A DNA stretch of 64,000 nt from Gryganskiella cystojenkinii (lineage: Eukaryota > Mortierellomycota > Mortierellomycetes > Mortierellales > Mortierellaceae), in the NCBI GenBank assembly GCA_015852425.1, contig JAAAIG010000111.1, forward strand, positions 1-64,000, given 5' to 3'. Every line of letters starts with the position of its first letter. The stretch's first letter is position 1. The notes under the pieces are model-generated. The model did not search any database. It saw nothing but the letters and a program-made list of their open reading frames with translations, and had not been told where the DNA came from. A program made the translations under genes and the position numbers. Of the stretch, positions 32,640 through 44,484 are shown piece by piece.

Positions 32640-34205
32640 ATGGGCAACTTATGCTCGACATCGCGTGCAAACCACGTTCTGTATACAAGCGACGATGATA
32701 GTGAAACCAGTAGTCTCACTTGTCAACACGGCCACCCTGTTCAGCGGCGTCGACGACAGCAACACCATCAGCGCCATCACAATCGTCGGACGGTGAAGCA
32801 GCAAAAGAGAATCAATGGCAGCGATAGCGAGGACGACAGCGACGACAAAGTATCAGGCTCGCTTGACCTTTCCAGTTTAAACTCTAATGCACCAACCCTT
32901 CCTCCTCCTCAACCACAACCGAGGACATCCGGCAGTCAGATGGTTGAGCGCAATCACCAAAATCTTGGCCAAGGGAAGCAGCAGCAATATAACCACCACC
33001 AGCACCATCAGCCGGCCCTGCCATCGACCCTACAAAGCAATAAGAAGTATCAGGATAGGAACTGTGGTGGCTATTTTGACGACAGACCAAAGTACAAGGG
33101 CAGGAAGAAGGTGCTTCTCGAACCACAAAAGAGGCGGTTCGAGATGTACCGTGAAAACCTGTCGTTGATCCCACAAGAGATGATGTGCTATGCGGATGAG
33201 AGAGTGTTTGTCATTAAAGACAAGTATCCAAAGGTAAAGCAAAAATAAGCATCGGGGTTTTTCTATCGCAGAATTTGTAACATTGCACAATTTCTTTGTT
33301 TACTGACACACTTTTTACTTCGCCATGGGATCACAAACATTAAAGTCGATTCACCACTACCTGATCCTTCCGCGACAAGAGGTCGAGAACTTGATGGTTT
33401 TACGCTCTGACCGAGGCGGGCTTGAGTTGATCAAGGAAATGGAACGGCAAGGCAACTTGCTCATCCAAAGGTTAGAAATGTGGGATTGCTCTTTTGGAGG
33501 CTAAACCCACTTCCCTCCCCACACTACGATACTAGGATCATTCGCGTGGGGCTGAGCGCTAACTTTTGTTTTGTGCTGTGTTTCTGCATGTGCGGCGACA
33601 ACTTCTTTTTTTTATGCGCATAGACTGAAAGAAGGGACACCGTACCTCGACTTTGTAATGGGGTTTCATATCTACCCAACAATGACGTGAGTTGTTTCTT
33701 GCTCTTCTCACATCCGCCCCTCTCCTTTCTTCTAATGGTCTTATTGTTGTCCATAAACTAACCACGCCTCCCCCCCCTCCAACTCTCTCCTTCTTGGAAA
33801 CGTTGGTTATCGCTTCTCTCTTTGACATGTTCCTTTCATTTATATCCTATTTTTATCCATATGATCTCCAAAATGACGGCCACCTCTTTTTTTTCAAGTC
33901 AACTCCACATGCACGTCATGTCGACAGATTTCACCTCGCATGTGCCGTACAAGGCCAAGTGTTACAAGGACTTCACGACCCGTCTCTTTCTCCGTGTCGA
34001 GGAACTGAAGCGTCATTTGGACAAAGAAGGAAAATTTCGACTGTCGAAACAGACCATGAACGAGATCCACCAGGACAATAATGCACCCATGATCTGTCTT
34101 CAGTGCCAAAGTTCTCTTCCGACTGTCCAGATCCGGAACGCTCATATGCAACAGCATCTTCAACAGCGAAAGATTGAATGGGAGAGTTCTGTTGCTGTCG
34201 TGTAG
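32640..34205 (+). CDS. Aprataxin-like DNA deadenylase (HIT domain plus C2H2 finger), 362 aa, four exons
   Basis: Exons 32640-33233, 33346-33470, 33624-33686 and 33899-34205, GT-AG introns, 363 codons. The first 145 residues are disordered and His/Gln/Asp-rich. The HIT domain runs from about 160 to 290: VFVIKDKYPK joins SIHHYLILPRQEVENL, then GFHIYPTMTQLHMHVMSTDF, whose QLHMHV is the catalytic histidine triad segment (HxHxH-type). It was reassembled across intron 3. The C-terminus has a zinc finger CxxC-x12-HxxxH (CLQCQ...HMQQH), the aprataxin C2H2 finger that holds the DNA end. Aprataxin (Hnt3 in yeast) removes AMP from 5' ends left by aborted DNA ligation. The family usually lacks a long disordered N-terminus in yeasts. 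Likely nuclear. Confidence 0.9.
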
Positions 34206-35632
34206 TGGAGATGAAAAAAAAAGAAACTCGACAAAGACGACGACCACAAAATAAAAAAGCGAATCAGAGATCGCACTCATTGATGTGCGGATATTTTTTG
34301 TATCATGGGCATTTGTCCATCTATAACGACCCATCACGATAAGAAGTAAAGGGCCGCTCTTTTCCGGGATAATCGTTTGTCCTAGGCTAGAGGATTTGAA
34401 CATTTAGGACAGATTCAATAAAAGGGACGAGATGATGTGATCTGCAACGAGACACTCGGCCATTGGCGGAATGACAATTCTCTACTTCGTCTTTGAATCA
34501 AAATTACCATGCAAGGCACGGAAGAGAAAGNNNNNNNNNNGGGGGGGAGGGTTTCGATGAAAATATTTTCCGGCAAGATCTTGTCTGGCAGACATTCAGT
34601 AGATGCATTTGAATGGGGGGGTAGAAAAAGGGAAGCAATAGATCTTTCATTTTGCTTTTCACATCGAGTGGTAGAGTAGAGTAATAGTGAAGGGCCAGAG
34701 ACAAGATCGATGACGAACGAGGGACGGAACCTAAAGAAGCCGGAAATGAAGGTTTCATTTTTTTTATGTTCTTGCGCAATTGCACACACAACGAGCTGTG
34801 CCCTGTCTTTCTGATCTGTTGCCCTGTTTTCCATTTCATGACGATGTACTTGTGCTTGTGGTATTGTTATCTTTGTCTTGTTTGATTGGGCAATTGCATG
34901 CGCAGAAATTCAGTCCGGAACATGTTCATCCTTTTTATGTTATTTGTGCTTGTGGACTTGGGAACTGAAAGGAAAAAAGTGAACCAGGCCCTCTCTCGAC
35001 GCTTGCTGATCAGCGCAGTTAAGAGGGGCGAGGGCGAAATAGATACTGTATACACATTCAATTGTTCAGAGCCACCAAAAAAAAAAAAAATAAAATAAAA
35101 AAAAAACAACGCAACGGAGAGAACGGACAGAAGATGAGATATTTTTTTTGTCCTGTGGGTGAGGACCGATGGATAATTGTTGTTCTTAATCATGGTCGAT
35201 CAAGAAAAAAGAGCAAAAGGATGAATCGCACAGAGTGAGCGAAAGTCGAACAACACACTTCTGCTGTCGGTTGATGAAGGTTTGGCCACGGAAGAATCAC
35301 TTCCAGGCGAGAGGGCTGGGAAACAGGTCATGTGACTTTTTGGCTTTGTGCTCCTCTTTCGGGCAACGACAGCCCAAAGGGAAGGACCCTTTCGCCTTTT
35401 CTGTCCCACCGGGGTGTGTGTCGAGTGGAAAGGACGACTTCATGTTCTCATGTTCTTCCTTCTTTTCTTCATTTCTTCTTTCTCTTTATTACTTTTCCAC
35501 TCTCCCTACTCATTTCGTGACTCCTCGCACAACTATTCCCCTCTATCCCCGGTAAACTCTCATTTCACGCGTCTCTCCCCCCTTTTCTTACTTTACATCC
35601 TCTTTCGCTAAACACTCCATTCCATTCCGCAC
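34206..35632. other. Intergenic, no gene recognised
   Basis: 1427 bp between the aprataxin-like stop and the next start on the same strand. It contains a 10-base gap (34531-34540), a long A tract at 35078-35105 and a strongly pyrimidine-rich leader (35455-35630) immediately before the next ATG. No open frame has protein-like composition. Confidence 0.5.
34531..34540. other. Short assembly gap (10 N)
   Basis: Ten undetermined bases followed by a G tract (GGGGGGGAGGG). The round number suggests a placeholder rather than a measured length. Confidence 0.98.
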
Positions 35633-38600
35633 ATGACTACAGTCACTCTTCGACTGCAAGAGTCTCACGAGCAACTCTTGAAGCTCTATTCCAGTATCCC
35701 AGTCTTAACCCCTTGCCTAGAGCAAATCAAGACTAACCAGGCTGAGTTTGTGGTCCTCAACAATCGACTTCGCCAGCTACAAGAAGCTGTCGCCCAGGGA
35801 CAACTCAGAGCGTGAGTCCTTCATTAAAATCCCCTTGTTTTTTTGCCAGTCTTCTCTCCTTTGGAGCTGAACATCTTGGATAGTAAACACAAAAAACCAC
35901 TCTCACGAAAAAAAAAACAAAGGAAACTTTTGTTAGTCCCAGCCTTCACAGGTTTACCCACGAACCCTTTACTCTCAAATCAAAGGTCATTCGCTGGATT
36001 AATTTTTTTCTTGGCGTCGAAGGAACTTTCTGTGTTCTCGACCTCAAAGAACGTTTCTCTCCTTTTTTCATTTCGATTTTACCCTTTGCCTCCCTTGTCC
36101 CACGTACAACCTGTTATTCCATTCGAAGTTAGCACACACCAAAAAAAAAAAAAAAAAAAACGGTTTGGACGCATGAGTTCTGTTGGACCCATTATTTTTC
36201 GCTCTGTTTGGAACAGCTTGGTCAAATCGCATAAGATTTCGACTTTGCCCAAGCGGACAAGAATTGCCCATTTGAGAGCCCCAGCCCCTCTTCTACATTT
36301 CGCCCTCATCATCCATTTTTTCTTGCCTCTATCAAATAAGCCGCACAACCGCGTTCACACCAATCCTTGAACTAACTCAAATAATAATCTTCTCCCTTTC
36401 ATGCATTAGTGATAAGGGCAGGAAGCAATTGGACTCTGCTTTTACAATCAACAAGACTGAACGAGAAAGGGCTTATCGCCAAGAGATCAATGAACTCAAG
36501 GTCCTCGAGGATGAACGACGATCGTGTCTCCGTCAACGAGACGACGTCGTGACAGTGGTAAGGAAGCAAATCGAAAACTCGTCGTACAAAAGGATAAAGG
36601 AAGCAAGGGGGGTTTGTTTTATTTGAAAGACTCACCGGTGCTCAAACACGGGCAGGATCCAGGATCAACTGTCGAAAGTCAATACTCTACTCTTGACACT
36701 GACACCTTTTTTACGTCTCGCACCTTTTGGTTTTATTATAATTTATCAGAGGTATCAACTTCACAAACAACGAGCCACTCTCTTGGAGGAGACCAGACAA
36801 CTCAAGAGAGTGAATGAATCTGTAAGTTGGTTTTTAATTGGGGTTTGCTTTTGTTGTCCTCTTGAGTTCGTTTTATCAATTGAATGTTGGTCACTCATGC
36901 TGTGCTCTTTTTTTTTACGAATGCGATGCAGGTCTTTGATCGATCCAAAGGTGAGTTACCTTTTGCCCTACTACACATGGCTCGGGGTTGTGGGACATCG
37001 TCTCTTCTCTATTCGGCTTGGCTGTTTCCTTGGATTTCTTTGAAAGAGAACAGTCCCGGATCCCTCTAAAAATAGAACCCGATGCAGGACGAGACCGTGG
37101 CGACACAGCCCTACTTTCGCTCGCTAGCATATTCCTTACAGGCTCCTCGGGAGAAAAGGCAATTTTTGTATTAATCTCCAAACTCCAAAAAATCTCGATC
37201 CCTTTATTCTCCTGTCGTGGTCACGATGACATCCAAAAAAAATTAGATGAGGTCGCAAACACGGATTTTCCCGAAGAACTTCACTGGCAATTGGAACTCA
37301 AGGAATACGATTTTAAGATCTCCGAGGTTCGGAGACAGGTTTCAAAATACAACATTGCACTCTCCAACCTTGCCAGGGCTGCCAACTTGACCGAGGCTGC
37401 GCTCATGGCCTTGCTCGGTTACTCGGACGCGGCTTATAAAGTCTGGAAAGTCGAATATGCGCTCAAGGCGAGCCAAAAAATGAAAATCTGCAAGTATTTT
37501 TTTTTTTTTCGTTCGCTTCCAATGGTATATTGTCTTGCTATCCATTGCTCGGACGCGAGAACTAACTTTTGGGAAATCTCCTGATCGTGATTCTAGATCT
37601 TCGGGTGGAATTGTCGCTGACGAATGCATACCAGAATGAGGACGCGGCCAGAGACGCGTGTCCCAGTATCGTCCCCTCAATGTCCATACCCTTTAAGCCT
37701 TCTGCATCCCAGATTCATTTTGGTAAGAAACTCGATGCCCTTAATGATGTCGCCCTCATATCGTGGCTTTTGGTGTTGTTACTCACACCTTTCTCTTCCT
37801 CCATGCTCGAATATTATTTCAAAAATGTAGTTCCAACTCTGAAAAGCCTTAGTCCAGCAAAGGAGGGCGCGTTCCGGTCCTATATTGCCAATCTAAGGAC
37901 TGCGCACAAGACGGCCGAGAGAATGGCGATGCAAGAGACTCAACGGTTGAATGCCATGACTCAGTACAGAGACTCGATCGTTCCACAACTGGCTAGAATC
38001 AGGCGCCACGTTTTCCAGAATTCTTGCCTTGGAGGTTACAAGGTTGAGGGATGGGAGGATGAACAAGGACGCCCCTTGCTCGGGTCCGAGGCCGATACTT
38101 TAGTCCGAGGTGGATTAAACGAGTTTGGGGCACCACCAGGAGATACGATCCGGCGCGCCCCTATTTCGACTTCTTCTGCCCAGTCAGTCCCAACCACGAC
38201 GTCTTCGCGAAACAGTCAAGAATATGATCCGCGGGACGAAGAAGCTCAGAATACGTTTGTGGATGCAGCTTATGGTCGTGTCCTCAGAAGTAACCGGGAC
38301 GGCCACCAGCCGATCACAGTGCCAGATCAAGATGAACAAGAAACTTCGATCGACCCTAATCGGCCTCTGGTTGTGCATGATGGACGTGTGGTCCTTCGCG
38401 CGGGTCGTGCCCCGCTCTCAACCCTCGCACCCTCTAATCAACTCGGGTCACAGATTCTTATGGAGGTTGATCGTGAACGTCACGAGGCCATGAGCAAGAG
38501 TGCGACTACATTATTATCTCGCAAAAAAAACAGATCCAGGTCTCGATCAGGCAGGGAATTGGGACTCGAGGGCGGTTCATCTCTGCATGCAGACCCTCAT

Positions 38601-39689
38601 CAAAGTTCCGGACCCAACGGATTCTCGGCCCTCGGCAACTTGATCTTGAACAGCGGTCAAGCAGAGAGTGGTAGCAGCAGCAGTACACCTGGTCAAAATA
38701 CGATACAGGAGAGAGAAGGTCGGAAAAAGACTGCAAGGGGACTTTTTGGGTTTGCAAGAGGCAGACGCGGAAGTCAGAGCCACGGTGGTGACGAGGCTAT
38801 GGTTCCTTCCGATCGACCAGCCCCGACAACGTCCATTTTTTCTCTTACCGGACGCCGAAACCAGAGCAGCATTGATATATCTTCAAGCTCGGGAGCCATG
38901 GGAGGAAGAGGCATATCAGGTCTTGGTCATCGGAGAAATGTACCCTCGATCTCGATCCAGAATGAGAATGGGTCAACACAGCAACTTCAGCCTGCTCACG
39001 ATGGTCGGAGGACCTTCTTTGAGAACGCGTCTTTGGTCGAGTTGTCGTATGCTTCAGGGAATGGGTCTTCGGCCCAGATCGCAACGAGTTCTTCACCCGT
39101 GACAAGACCGACTTCAGACTCGAGTTTCTCACGACCTCGAGTGATGAGTATGGACGAGTATGTCGGCGTCGAGATGTTGACAGATTACCCTGGATCAACA
39201 AGCGACAATCATGTTCCTGGTATCTCTCCAGGATCTGCACCCTTGATCCCCACTTACGAGGAACATCAACAACATCAGGCTGTGGATCCGCAATCGATGA
39301 TGATGATACAGTTAGGGTCGGTTGGATCCTATGATGCCATGTTGTTTTCGTTATCAGAGCACGAGACAGGGACAGAACTCAGTCAAGATCAACAATACCT
39401 ACAGTACCTGACTCGCATCGGGCAGAACCCCTCGCCGCCACCCTCAAGTGAGACGGTTGTGACGAGGACAAGATCCCGTTCGCTGTCACCCAACCAGCCT
39501 ATGATGTCGATCTCGTCTCTGGATGGTAGAGATTCTGTTTTTCCCAATGGAGCATCATCTTCAACGACACGCATGCCATACCAACAACACCATTATTCAT
39601 TCTCGGATCAGACGCCGGATGGTCGACTGTTAAGTGGGGATATGCCCCCACCAGATTATGTCCTCCAGCCGCCGCAGTACTCAGTGTAG
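35633..39689 (+). CDS. Uncharacterised coiled-coil protein with disordered tail, 881 aa, seven exons
   Basis: Exons 35633-35811, 36410-36557, 36750-36821, 36932-36950, 37247-37489, 37597-37722 and 37831-39689; phases all agree, 882 codons. Intron 5 (37490-37596) seems to be GC-AG (donor T|GCAAGT); no GT donor gives an equally good open join. Residues 1 to about 330 are helical and charged, with heptad-like runs (LEQIKTNQAEFVVLNNRLRQ, YRQEINELKVLEDERR, ELKEYDFKISEVRRQVSKYN, AFRSYIANLRTAHKTAERMA). This suggests a long coiled coil or BAR-like bundle. The rest is Ser/Arg/Gln-rich and probably disordered (RKKNRSRSRSG, many Ser-Ser pairs). I do not recognise the family. A membrane-curvature or scaffold role is only a guess from shape. 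The 19-base fourth exon is very short but keeps frame. Confidence 0.72.
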
Positions 39690-39957
39690 ACCAAAGTTTA
39701 ACCATAAATAAAAGCGTTTATTGTGCGAAGTGATTAGATTTTGCCAAGGACGGCGACGAGCAGACACTAGAGTAACATTCTTGATAACCAACACGTGATT
39801 TCGTCCGCTGTGGTTGACGATGGCGTTTCTGTAGGTGCCGATGGCTCGGCAGACGATTGTCAATGAAGGATCGGCACCATATCACTCTCAAAATTGCATT
39901 GCAACATACAACGAGTTCTCGGCAGTCTCATGCCGCTCCTCATTTTGAAAATGTTGC

Positions 39958-40327
39958 TTAATAATTATCTTTGACTGTCGACGACCCACCTCCGTAGAGT
40001 CCGCAGCTGTCTTCATCGGAGTAACGCCTGTCCAAATGATAGTGGTACGCCTTGCCCAGAAAACGGTTAGCCCGGTTGACAATAATATGAGAATGTGTCT
40101 ACAGCTGTTAATATCCGAGCAATCAAGCCATAAGGAAAATTTACTGGTATTAACGGTTGGCATAATGACATCGTAAACGAGAAAGGAAATGGAGCAGCTT
40201 CATTAGACATCCAAAGTTCCAGGGCATATGAAGCGGTCCGGGCGTAACAATGGCTGACCACCAGACCGACTGCACAAGCGACCCAACGCACTTGTAAATT
40301 GTAGGTGTAGGTGTCGAGAAGGCATGC
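39958..40327 (-). CDS. Possible small membrane-protein gene, 3' exons only
   Basis: Two exons can be read: 40327-40145, starting after an AG, and 40098-39958, joined by a 46-bp intron (GTAAAT...TGTAG) in phase 0 and ending at a TAA. The first gives LLDTYTYNLQVRWVACAVGL, with a hydrophobic stretch, and SYALELWMSN. The second gives HSHIIVNRANRFLGKAYHYH and a Gly-rich, acidic end. The composition is protein-like. The 5' exons are not settled because three frames are open between 40330 and 40600, one with a Trp-rich segment (WFPWVAVHTVRLWYW). I do not recognise the family. The remaining sequence between 39690 and 40701 holds the 3' flank of the coiled-coil gene and the promoter of the F-box gene at 40702. 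Confidence 0.35.
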
Positions 40328-40701
40328 CTTGCAAGCAAGGTGTTGTCCATATTAAGAAAATACTTTGACATACCAGCGTCTGCGGTCAAAGATTGCAAGA
40401 GGAGTGGTGGTGAAGGTGGGCGATGAATGAGAAGGACAATGAAAGAGCGGGCGATGGTGCAGTTAAATGGTAGCTGAACATTTCTAAAAAGGCGGTCCAG
40501 TACCACAATCTCACGGTATGCACTGCCACCCATGGGAACCAACGGTATTTTTGGATGCTCAATTTAAGGAAGAAATTAAAAAAAGGGCGAAGCATGGACA
40601 CAGGTGCTCATTTTTCGATTCTTTCGTTTTATCTTTTCTTCTCCTCTTTCTCTCTTTACTCCTTCTTATCACCCACCAAATCACCAAACCGCCGTCACCC
40701 G

Positions 40702-41661
40702 ATGGCTCCCGAGGACATGAAAAACAATACCATCATGCTGGAGCAGCTTCTCAAGGCCATCCAACAACTGCAAGCCTCGTCCATCTCTACTCAGGAGGCA
40801 CTCGCACAGCTTTTAAAGCCACCAATACCTGCACCTCTAAAACGAAACTGGAGCCCTTCAGCAGATAAGCGTCTACCCTTTGAGATCTGGGAACATATCC
40901 TGACGTTTCTTTACCCGTCCCAGATCGCGCGCCTCTCCAGATGCAGTCGTACCATGTACGAGATCATCTCGGCTTCGATCGTGTGGTCTCCATGGTTTAA
41001 AAAAGCGTTTGGCCCCGAGGTGATCTTGGATACCTTGCCAGCGATGAAAGAGTCCAAGAGTTATATGTTGTACATGTGCGCAGTCAGCAGTCGGGTTTGT
41101 GAACAATGTTTGGTCTATGCGGTCCCATCGAAAATGGTTCAGGATCGGGCAGCAAGGCCGTTGAGGGTGTTGATCCCAGATGCGATACTTGCTAGACGGG
41201 ACCGTACCCGTCGTCGTGGTAACGGCGCGGCCGCATCCAGCAACAACAGTAACAGCAACAGCAGCAGCAGCAGCAATGAGACCAAGTCACTACCTGTCTA
41301 TGTAGGCGAGCCGATGAATACGACGTGGTCGATCCGGATGTGTTTACCCTGTCGACAAGTCCATTACCTCGACTATACAGAGTCGATCCCGGTCAGCATG
41401 TTGGGGCAGTTTAATACGTATCATCACATTGCAAACACGTACCAGTTAAATGTCATGGAGGTGAACGCACTGCTGTCTCGGTTGCAACCGATGGATTATG
41501 GGCGGCGTCATGACACGGTCTTTTCGGAGGAGGAAGCGTTACGGTCGAGTCGGTTCAAATATGGAGGCGACGTTGGGTTGGTGACAATGAAGGAACCGGC
41601 TGCGATCCTGGCAGATGAAAGCAAGACTGAGTCTCGGATTGAGGAGTATCGGCAACGATGA
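40702..41661 (+). CDS. F-box protein without LRRs, 319 aa
   Basis: Single-exon gene; MAPEDMKNN was taken as the start since the upstream in-frame extension is low-complexity leader. An N-terminal helix (MLEQLLKAIQQLQ) precedes an F-box at about residues 52-95 (RLPFEIWEHILTFLYPSQIA, then LSRCSRTMYEIISAS and WSPWFKKAFG). The C-terminal part has two CxxC pairs, VCEQCLVY and MCLPCRQVHYLDY, which could bind zinc together, separated by an Asn/Ser run coded by AGC/AAC repeats (about 41239-41277). This layout is shared with the decayed copies at 59.8-61.1 kb. Presumed SCF adaptor; the CxxC region may contact the target. It is followed 147 bp later by an LRR reading frame on the same strand. Confidence 0.85.
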   Translation: MAPEDMKNNTIMLEQLLKAIQQLQASSISTQEALAQLLKPPIPAPLKRNWSPSADKRLPFEIWEHILTFLYPSQIARLSRCSRTMYEIISASIVWSPWFKKAFGPEVILDTLPAMKESKSYMLYMCAVSSRVCEQCLVYAVPSKMVQDRAARPLRVLIPDAILARRDRTRRRGNGAAASSNNSNSNSSSSSNETKSLPVYVGEPMNTTWSIRMCLPCRQVHYLDYTESIPVSMLGQFNTYHHIANTYQLNVMEVNALLSRLQPMDYGRRHDTVFSEEEALRSSRFKYGGDVGLVTMKEPAAILADESKTESRIEEYRQR

Positions 41662-41988
41662 AGGCGATATATGTGGATACGATAGAGAAAGAACGGTAGA
41701 CTGAACGCATGTGGTCGCCATTTCTGATTGCCGTAGCGTGAAACAAACATCAACCATGTAACCCAGCAGACACTTTCAACGCGCAACACCTCTTTTCCTC
41801 AGTCAACCTTGCCTCGTTTGCGATTAAAAAAAAAGTCAAATTTCGGTTGTTGCCACCGTTTTTTTGAGTGGCACAATGCATTTTACCTTTTAGCCCTTTC
41901 AAAAAATCTGCGCGCTCTCTCCGGAACGAATGTCGATCGCAACGGCTTCCTACGCCACCATAATTGTTCCAGAGTTAGGACCTTGGTC

Positions 41989-42876
41989 ATGTTCAGAGGA
42001 TTCTATCGCAAAGAATTCTTACTCCCGTTCTTGACCCAATGTGTCCCGGACTTAGAGCGATTTGAGATTCCGCACCTAAATGGCGACTACTTTCAAACTT
42101 TGAAAGAGACCCTTCGACATAACTGTCCCAATCTCCAACATCTCTCCACCACACGAATCATCGACGGCCATGAATCCTACCCTCCAACAGTTCAGTACAC
42201 GATCGAGGCAGTGTCGACCGTGACAACGGGGTTGCGGTCGTTCTCATGCTCGTATTGGGACCCGAGTGAACAGGTCCTGGAGTCGCTTCTAAACAGACAT
42301 GCTGGAACACTGGAGCGGGTCGATTTTTTTCAGTCCTGTCGATCTCCAAGGATGAGCACCGCTGTTCAACAGATTCTGGTGTCCTGTTCAAACTTAAAGT
42401 GGTTTCGCGTGACCGGGGTTGGTTTGGACGTCTCGAATGTTGGGACAGCAACAGAGTGGTGGTCCTGTCTCGACATGAGGGATCTGGTCATCCAACTTGC
42501 TTTGGGGAACAAGGCCATACAGATGACGCGAGCGCTGAAAGGGCTGCAGAGGTCCTCACGAGGTTTTATTGTCAGCTTGGGACTGACCCGACTTGAGTAT
42601 TTGACGTTTGAGAGTAATGACCGAGAGATGGAACGACTCAACGTGGCTTGGAGTTTCACTCTGGATCCGTTGAGCGGATGTCTGGACAAACTGACCGACC
42701 TGCGAGCGCTCCGCCATCTGTCTCTTCCGATCGAGATATGTTTGAGGATCGGACAGGCCGAGGTCGAGTTTATGGACAAACGTTGGCCTGTCCTGAGACG
42801 GTTCACGATGATTGATGGGTATGGGGTGGATCAACGTGATCGTCAGAATATAATTGCATCTGCGGCCTGGTTGTGA
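41989..42876 (+). CDS. LRR reading frame lacking an F-box, 295 aa or more (possible truncated F-box/LRR gene)
   Basis: From the first ATG at 41989 the frame gives 295 residues; coding-like sequence extends upstream to about 41930 without an ATG (the open frame begins at a TTG near 41809). The content matches the substrate half of Mortierella-type F-box/LRR proteins: SRVRTLVMFRGFYRKEFLLP, VPDLERFEIPHLNG, CPNLQHLSTTRI, CSNLKWFRVTGVGLD, TRLEYLTFES and LRALRHLSLPIEIC. No F-box is visible ahead of it. The 330 bp before the ATG have A and T runs and no obvious exon. It may be a 5'-truncated gene, or have a short upstream exon I cannot place. It runs tail to tail with PPIL4, 105 bp apart. Confidence 0.6.
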   Translation: MFRGFYRKEFLLPFLTQCVPDLERFEIPHLNGDYFQTLKETLRHNCPNLQHLSTTRIIDGHESYPPTVQYTIEAVSTVTTGLRSFSCSYWDPSEQVLESLLNRHAGTLERVDFFQSCRSPRMSTAVQQILVSCSNLKWFRVTGVGLDVSNVGTATEWWSCLDMRDLVIQLALGNKAIQMTRALKGLQRSSRGFIVSLGLTRLEYLTFESNDREMERLNVAWSFTLDPLSGCLDKLTDLRALRHLSLPIEICLRIGQAEVEFMDKRWPVLRRFTMIDGYGVDQRDRQNIIASAAWL

Positions 42877-42981
42877 TTAAAGGGTCGTCGACCTTTGCTC
42901 GAGATTGACTTTAGATCGAAGTCATATGAATTTGGAGCGAAATGTGATTTTTATTACAAAGGCAGAATGAAGGGCGTCTAT

Positions 42982-44484
42982 TTAGCGGTAACTACTACTA
43001 GAGCCTTTGCTCCGATGATTATCGCGATCACGTTCACGGTCACGGTCGTAGTTCCTGCTTCGTTCCCGTTCACGGTCTCGATCACGATCGCCACCTTCTG
43101 ATCGCCGACGTGGACTTGCGGAGCGAGAGCGTCTGTTCCGTGGTGGGGATAAATCCCTCCGATTGCTGCTACCACGGTTACCACCATTGCCGCTGCTCTC
43201 GGGACGTCTGCTCGAGTCACGGTCTCTGTCTCTAGTACTGCTATCCCGATCCCGATCATCCCGACGAGGGTCCTTTCTTGAGGACGACGATTTGGATGTG
43301 GATGATTCCTCAAAGACATAGTCGTATTGCCTCCGTCCTCCAGAAGCGGATGACGACTGACCGTCTCTGTACCGTGATCGTTGTTCCAGGTTCAGATCTG
43401 CGGCCACACCATCCTTCTTATTCCCAACCTTCTTGACCATCCAATCCTTGTGCAGTTTACTGACACTCTGCGAGAAATCGACGTGGATACGACGATCATC
43501 AATCAGGACCTTGTTCATCTTGAAATAGGCTTCGGAGCACTCTTCCTCCTTCTCGAATTCAATGAACGCGTAGCAGAGCGAGTCGCCCGTTTTCTTGTCC
43601 CGGATGACTTCACAACTAAGGATGAGTCCGAATCTGGAAAAGATCAATTCGAGATCTTCGGATCGAGTTGCAGGGTTGAGTTGAGCGACAAAGAGGACGT
43701 TCTCGGGTGGTTTGATCTCGGCAAAGGGCAAGTCGCCGACCATTTCGAGAGTGAGTGCGCGGGCCTGAGCTTCCTTTTGTCTACGGATCCGGTCTTCTTC
43801 CTCGGGTGGTAACAGAGACTCGATCTCCTCATCGTCTCCGATTCGCACCGTATCCAACATGGCCTGAGTCGGCAAAGGGGATTCATCGGGAACTTGAAGA
43901 CCCTCAGGATCCGGGAAGGGGTCGTCCAGGACAATGGTATGTTTGATCCGAATGTCCTTAAAGGGTCTGAAACTCGAATCCGTATAGGCGCCATTGATCT
44001 TTTCGAGAACGTCCATCCCTTCGGCGATCTTGCCAAAGACTGTGTACCGACCGTCGAGGTAGTCGAGGTTCTCGCCCATGGTGATAAAGAACTGGGAGCC
44101 AATCACGCCTGTATCAGATCCAGCTTTATCACCCAGCGTTCGGTTAAGGTCCTGGTTTGCGCCAGTCTTGGCGCCTGCGATCGCCATCGAGACGGTTCCC
44201 TTTTCCCGATGTTTGAGTTTTGGATGGATTTCAGCGGGAAGATATTTTGTCAAAGACGTTGAAGAAGAGTTGTCGAGGAGACCAAAGATGGATTCGCCGC
44301 CCTGACCGGTTGCGGTCGGGTCACCGGTTTGGATCATGAAATCGCGCTGGACGTTGTGGAAGCAGCAAAAGTTGTAGTATTTGACCTTGCAGAGCTTTAA
44401 AAAGTTGAGACAGGTTTGAGGGGCTTCCTTGACATAAAGGTCGATGACGATGTCACCGACAGAGGTCTCGATCAGGACACTCAT
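42982..44484 (-). CDS. Peptidyl-prolyl cis-trans isomerase, PPIL4/Cyp6 type (cyclophilin plus RRM), 500 aa
   Basis: Single-exon gene. Residues 1 to about 165 form a cyclophilin domain ([63 protein letters not shown]). Residues about 255-335 form an RRM with RNP2 VLFVAQL and RNP1 LCYAFIEFE. The C-terminus is rich in Arg-Asp and Arg-Ser dipeptides. This is the exact architecture of PPIL4, a nuclear cyclophilin associated with activated spliceosomes. The catalytic site looks altered: the canonical FHRVI of active cyclophilins is FHNVQ here, with Arg replaced by Asn, as expected for PPIL4-type members. The gene is complete and head to head with NOSIP, 412 bp apart. Confidence 0.95.
   Translation of the reverse strand: MSVLIETSVGDIVIDLYVKEAPQTCLNFLKLCKVKYYNFCCFHNVQRDFMIQTGDPTATGQGGESIFGLLDNSSSTSLTKYLPAEIHPKLKHREKGTVSMAIAGAKTGANQDLNRTLGDKAGSDTGVIGSQFFITMGENLDYLDGRYTVFGKIAEGMDVLEKINGAYTDSSFRPFKDIRIKHTIVLDDPFPDPEGLQVPDESPLPTQAMLDTVRIGDDEEIESLLPPEEEDRIRRQKEAQARALTLEMVGDLPFAEIKPPENVLFVAQLNPATRSEDLELIFSRFGLILSCEVIRDKKTGDSLCYAFIEFEKEEECSEAYFKMNKVLIDDRRIHVDFSQSVSKLHKDWMVKKVGNKKDGVAADLNLEQRSRYRDGQSSSASGGRRQYDYVFEESSTSKSSSSRKDPRRDDRDRDSSTRDRDRDSSRRPESSGNGGNRGSSNRRDLSPPRNRRSRSASPRRRSEGGDRDRDRERERSRNYDRDRERDRDNHRSKGSSSSYR

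Noticed and set aside
41809..41988. Upstream extension of the LRR frame starting at TTG
   Set aside because: Nuclear fungal genes start at ATG; the extension crosses A and T homopolymers and lacks an F-box, so the ATG at 41989 is used.
42982..44484. PPIL4 as a fusion of two genes
   Set aside because: Cyclophilin followed by RRM and a charged tail is the normal PPIL4 architecture.
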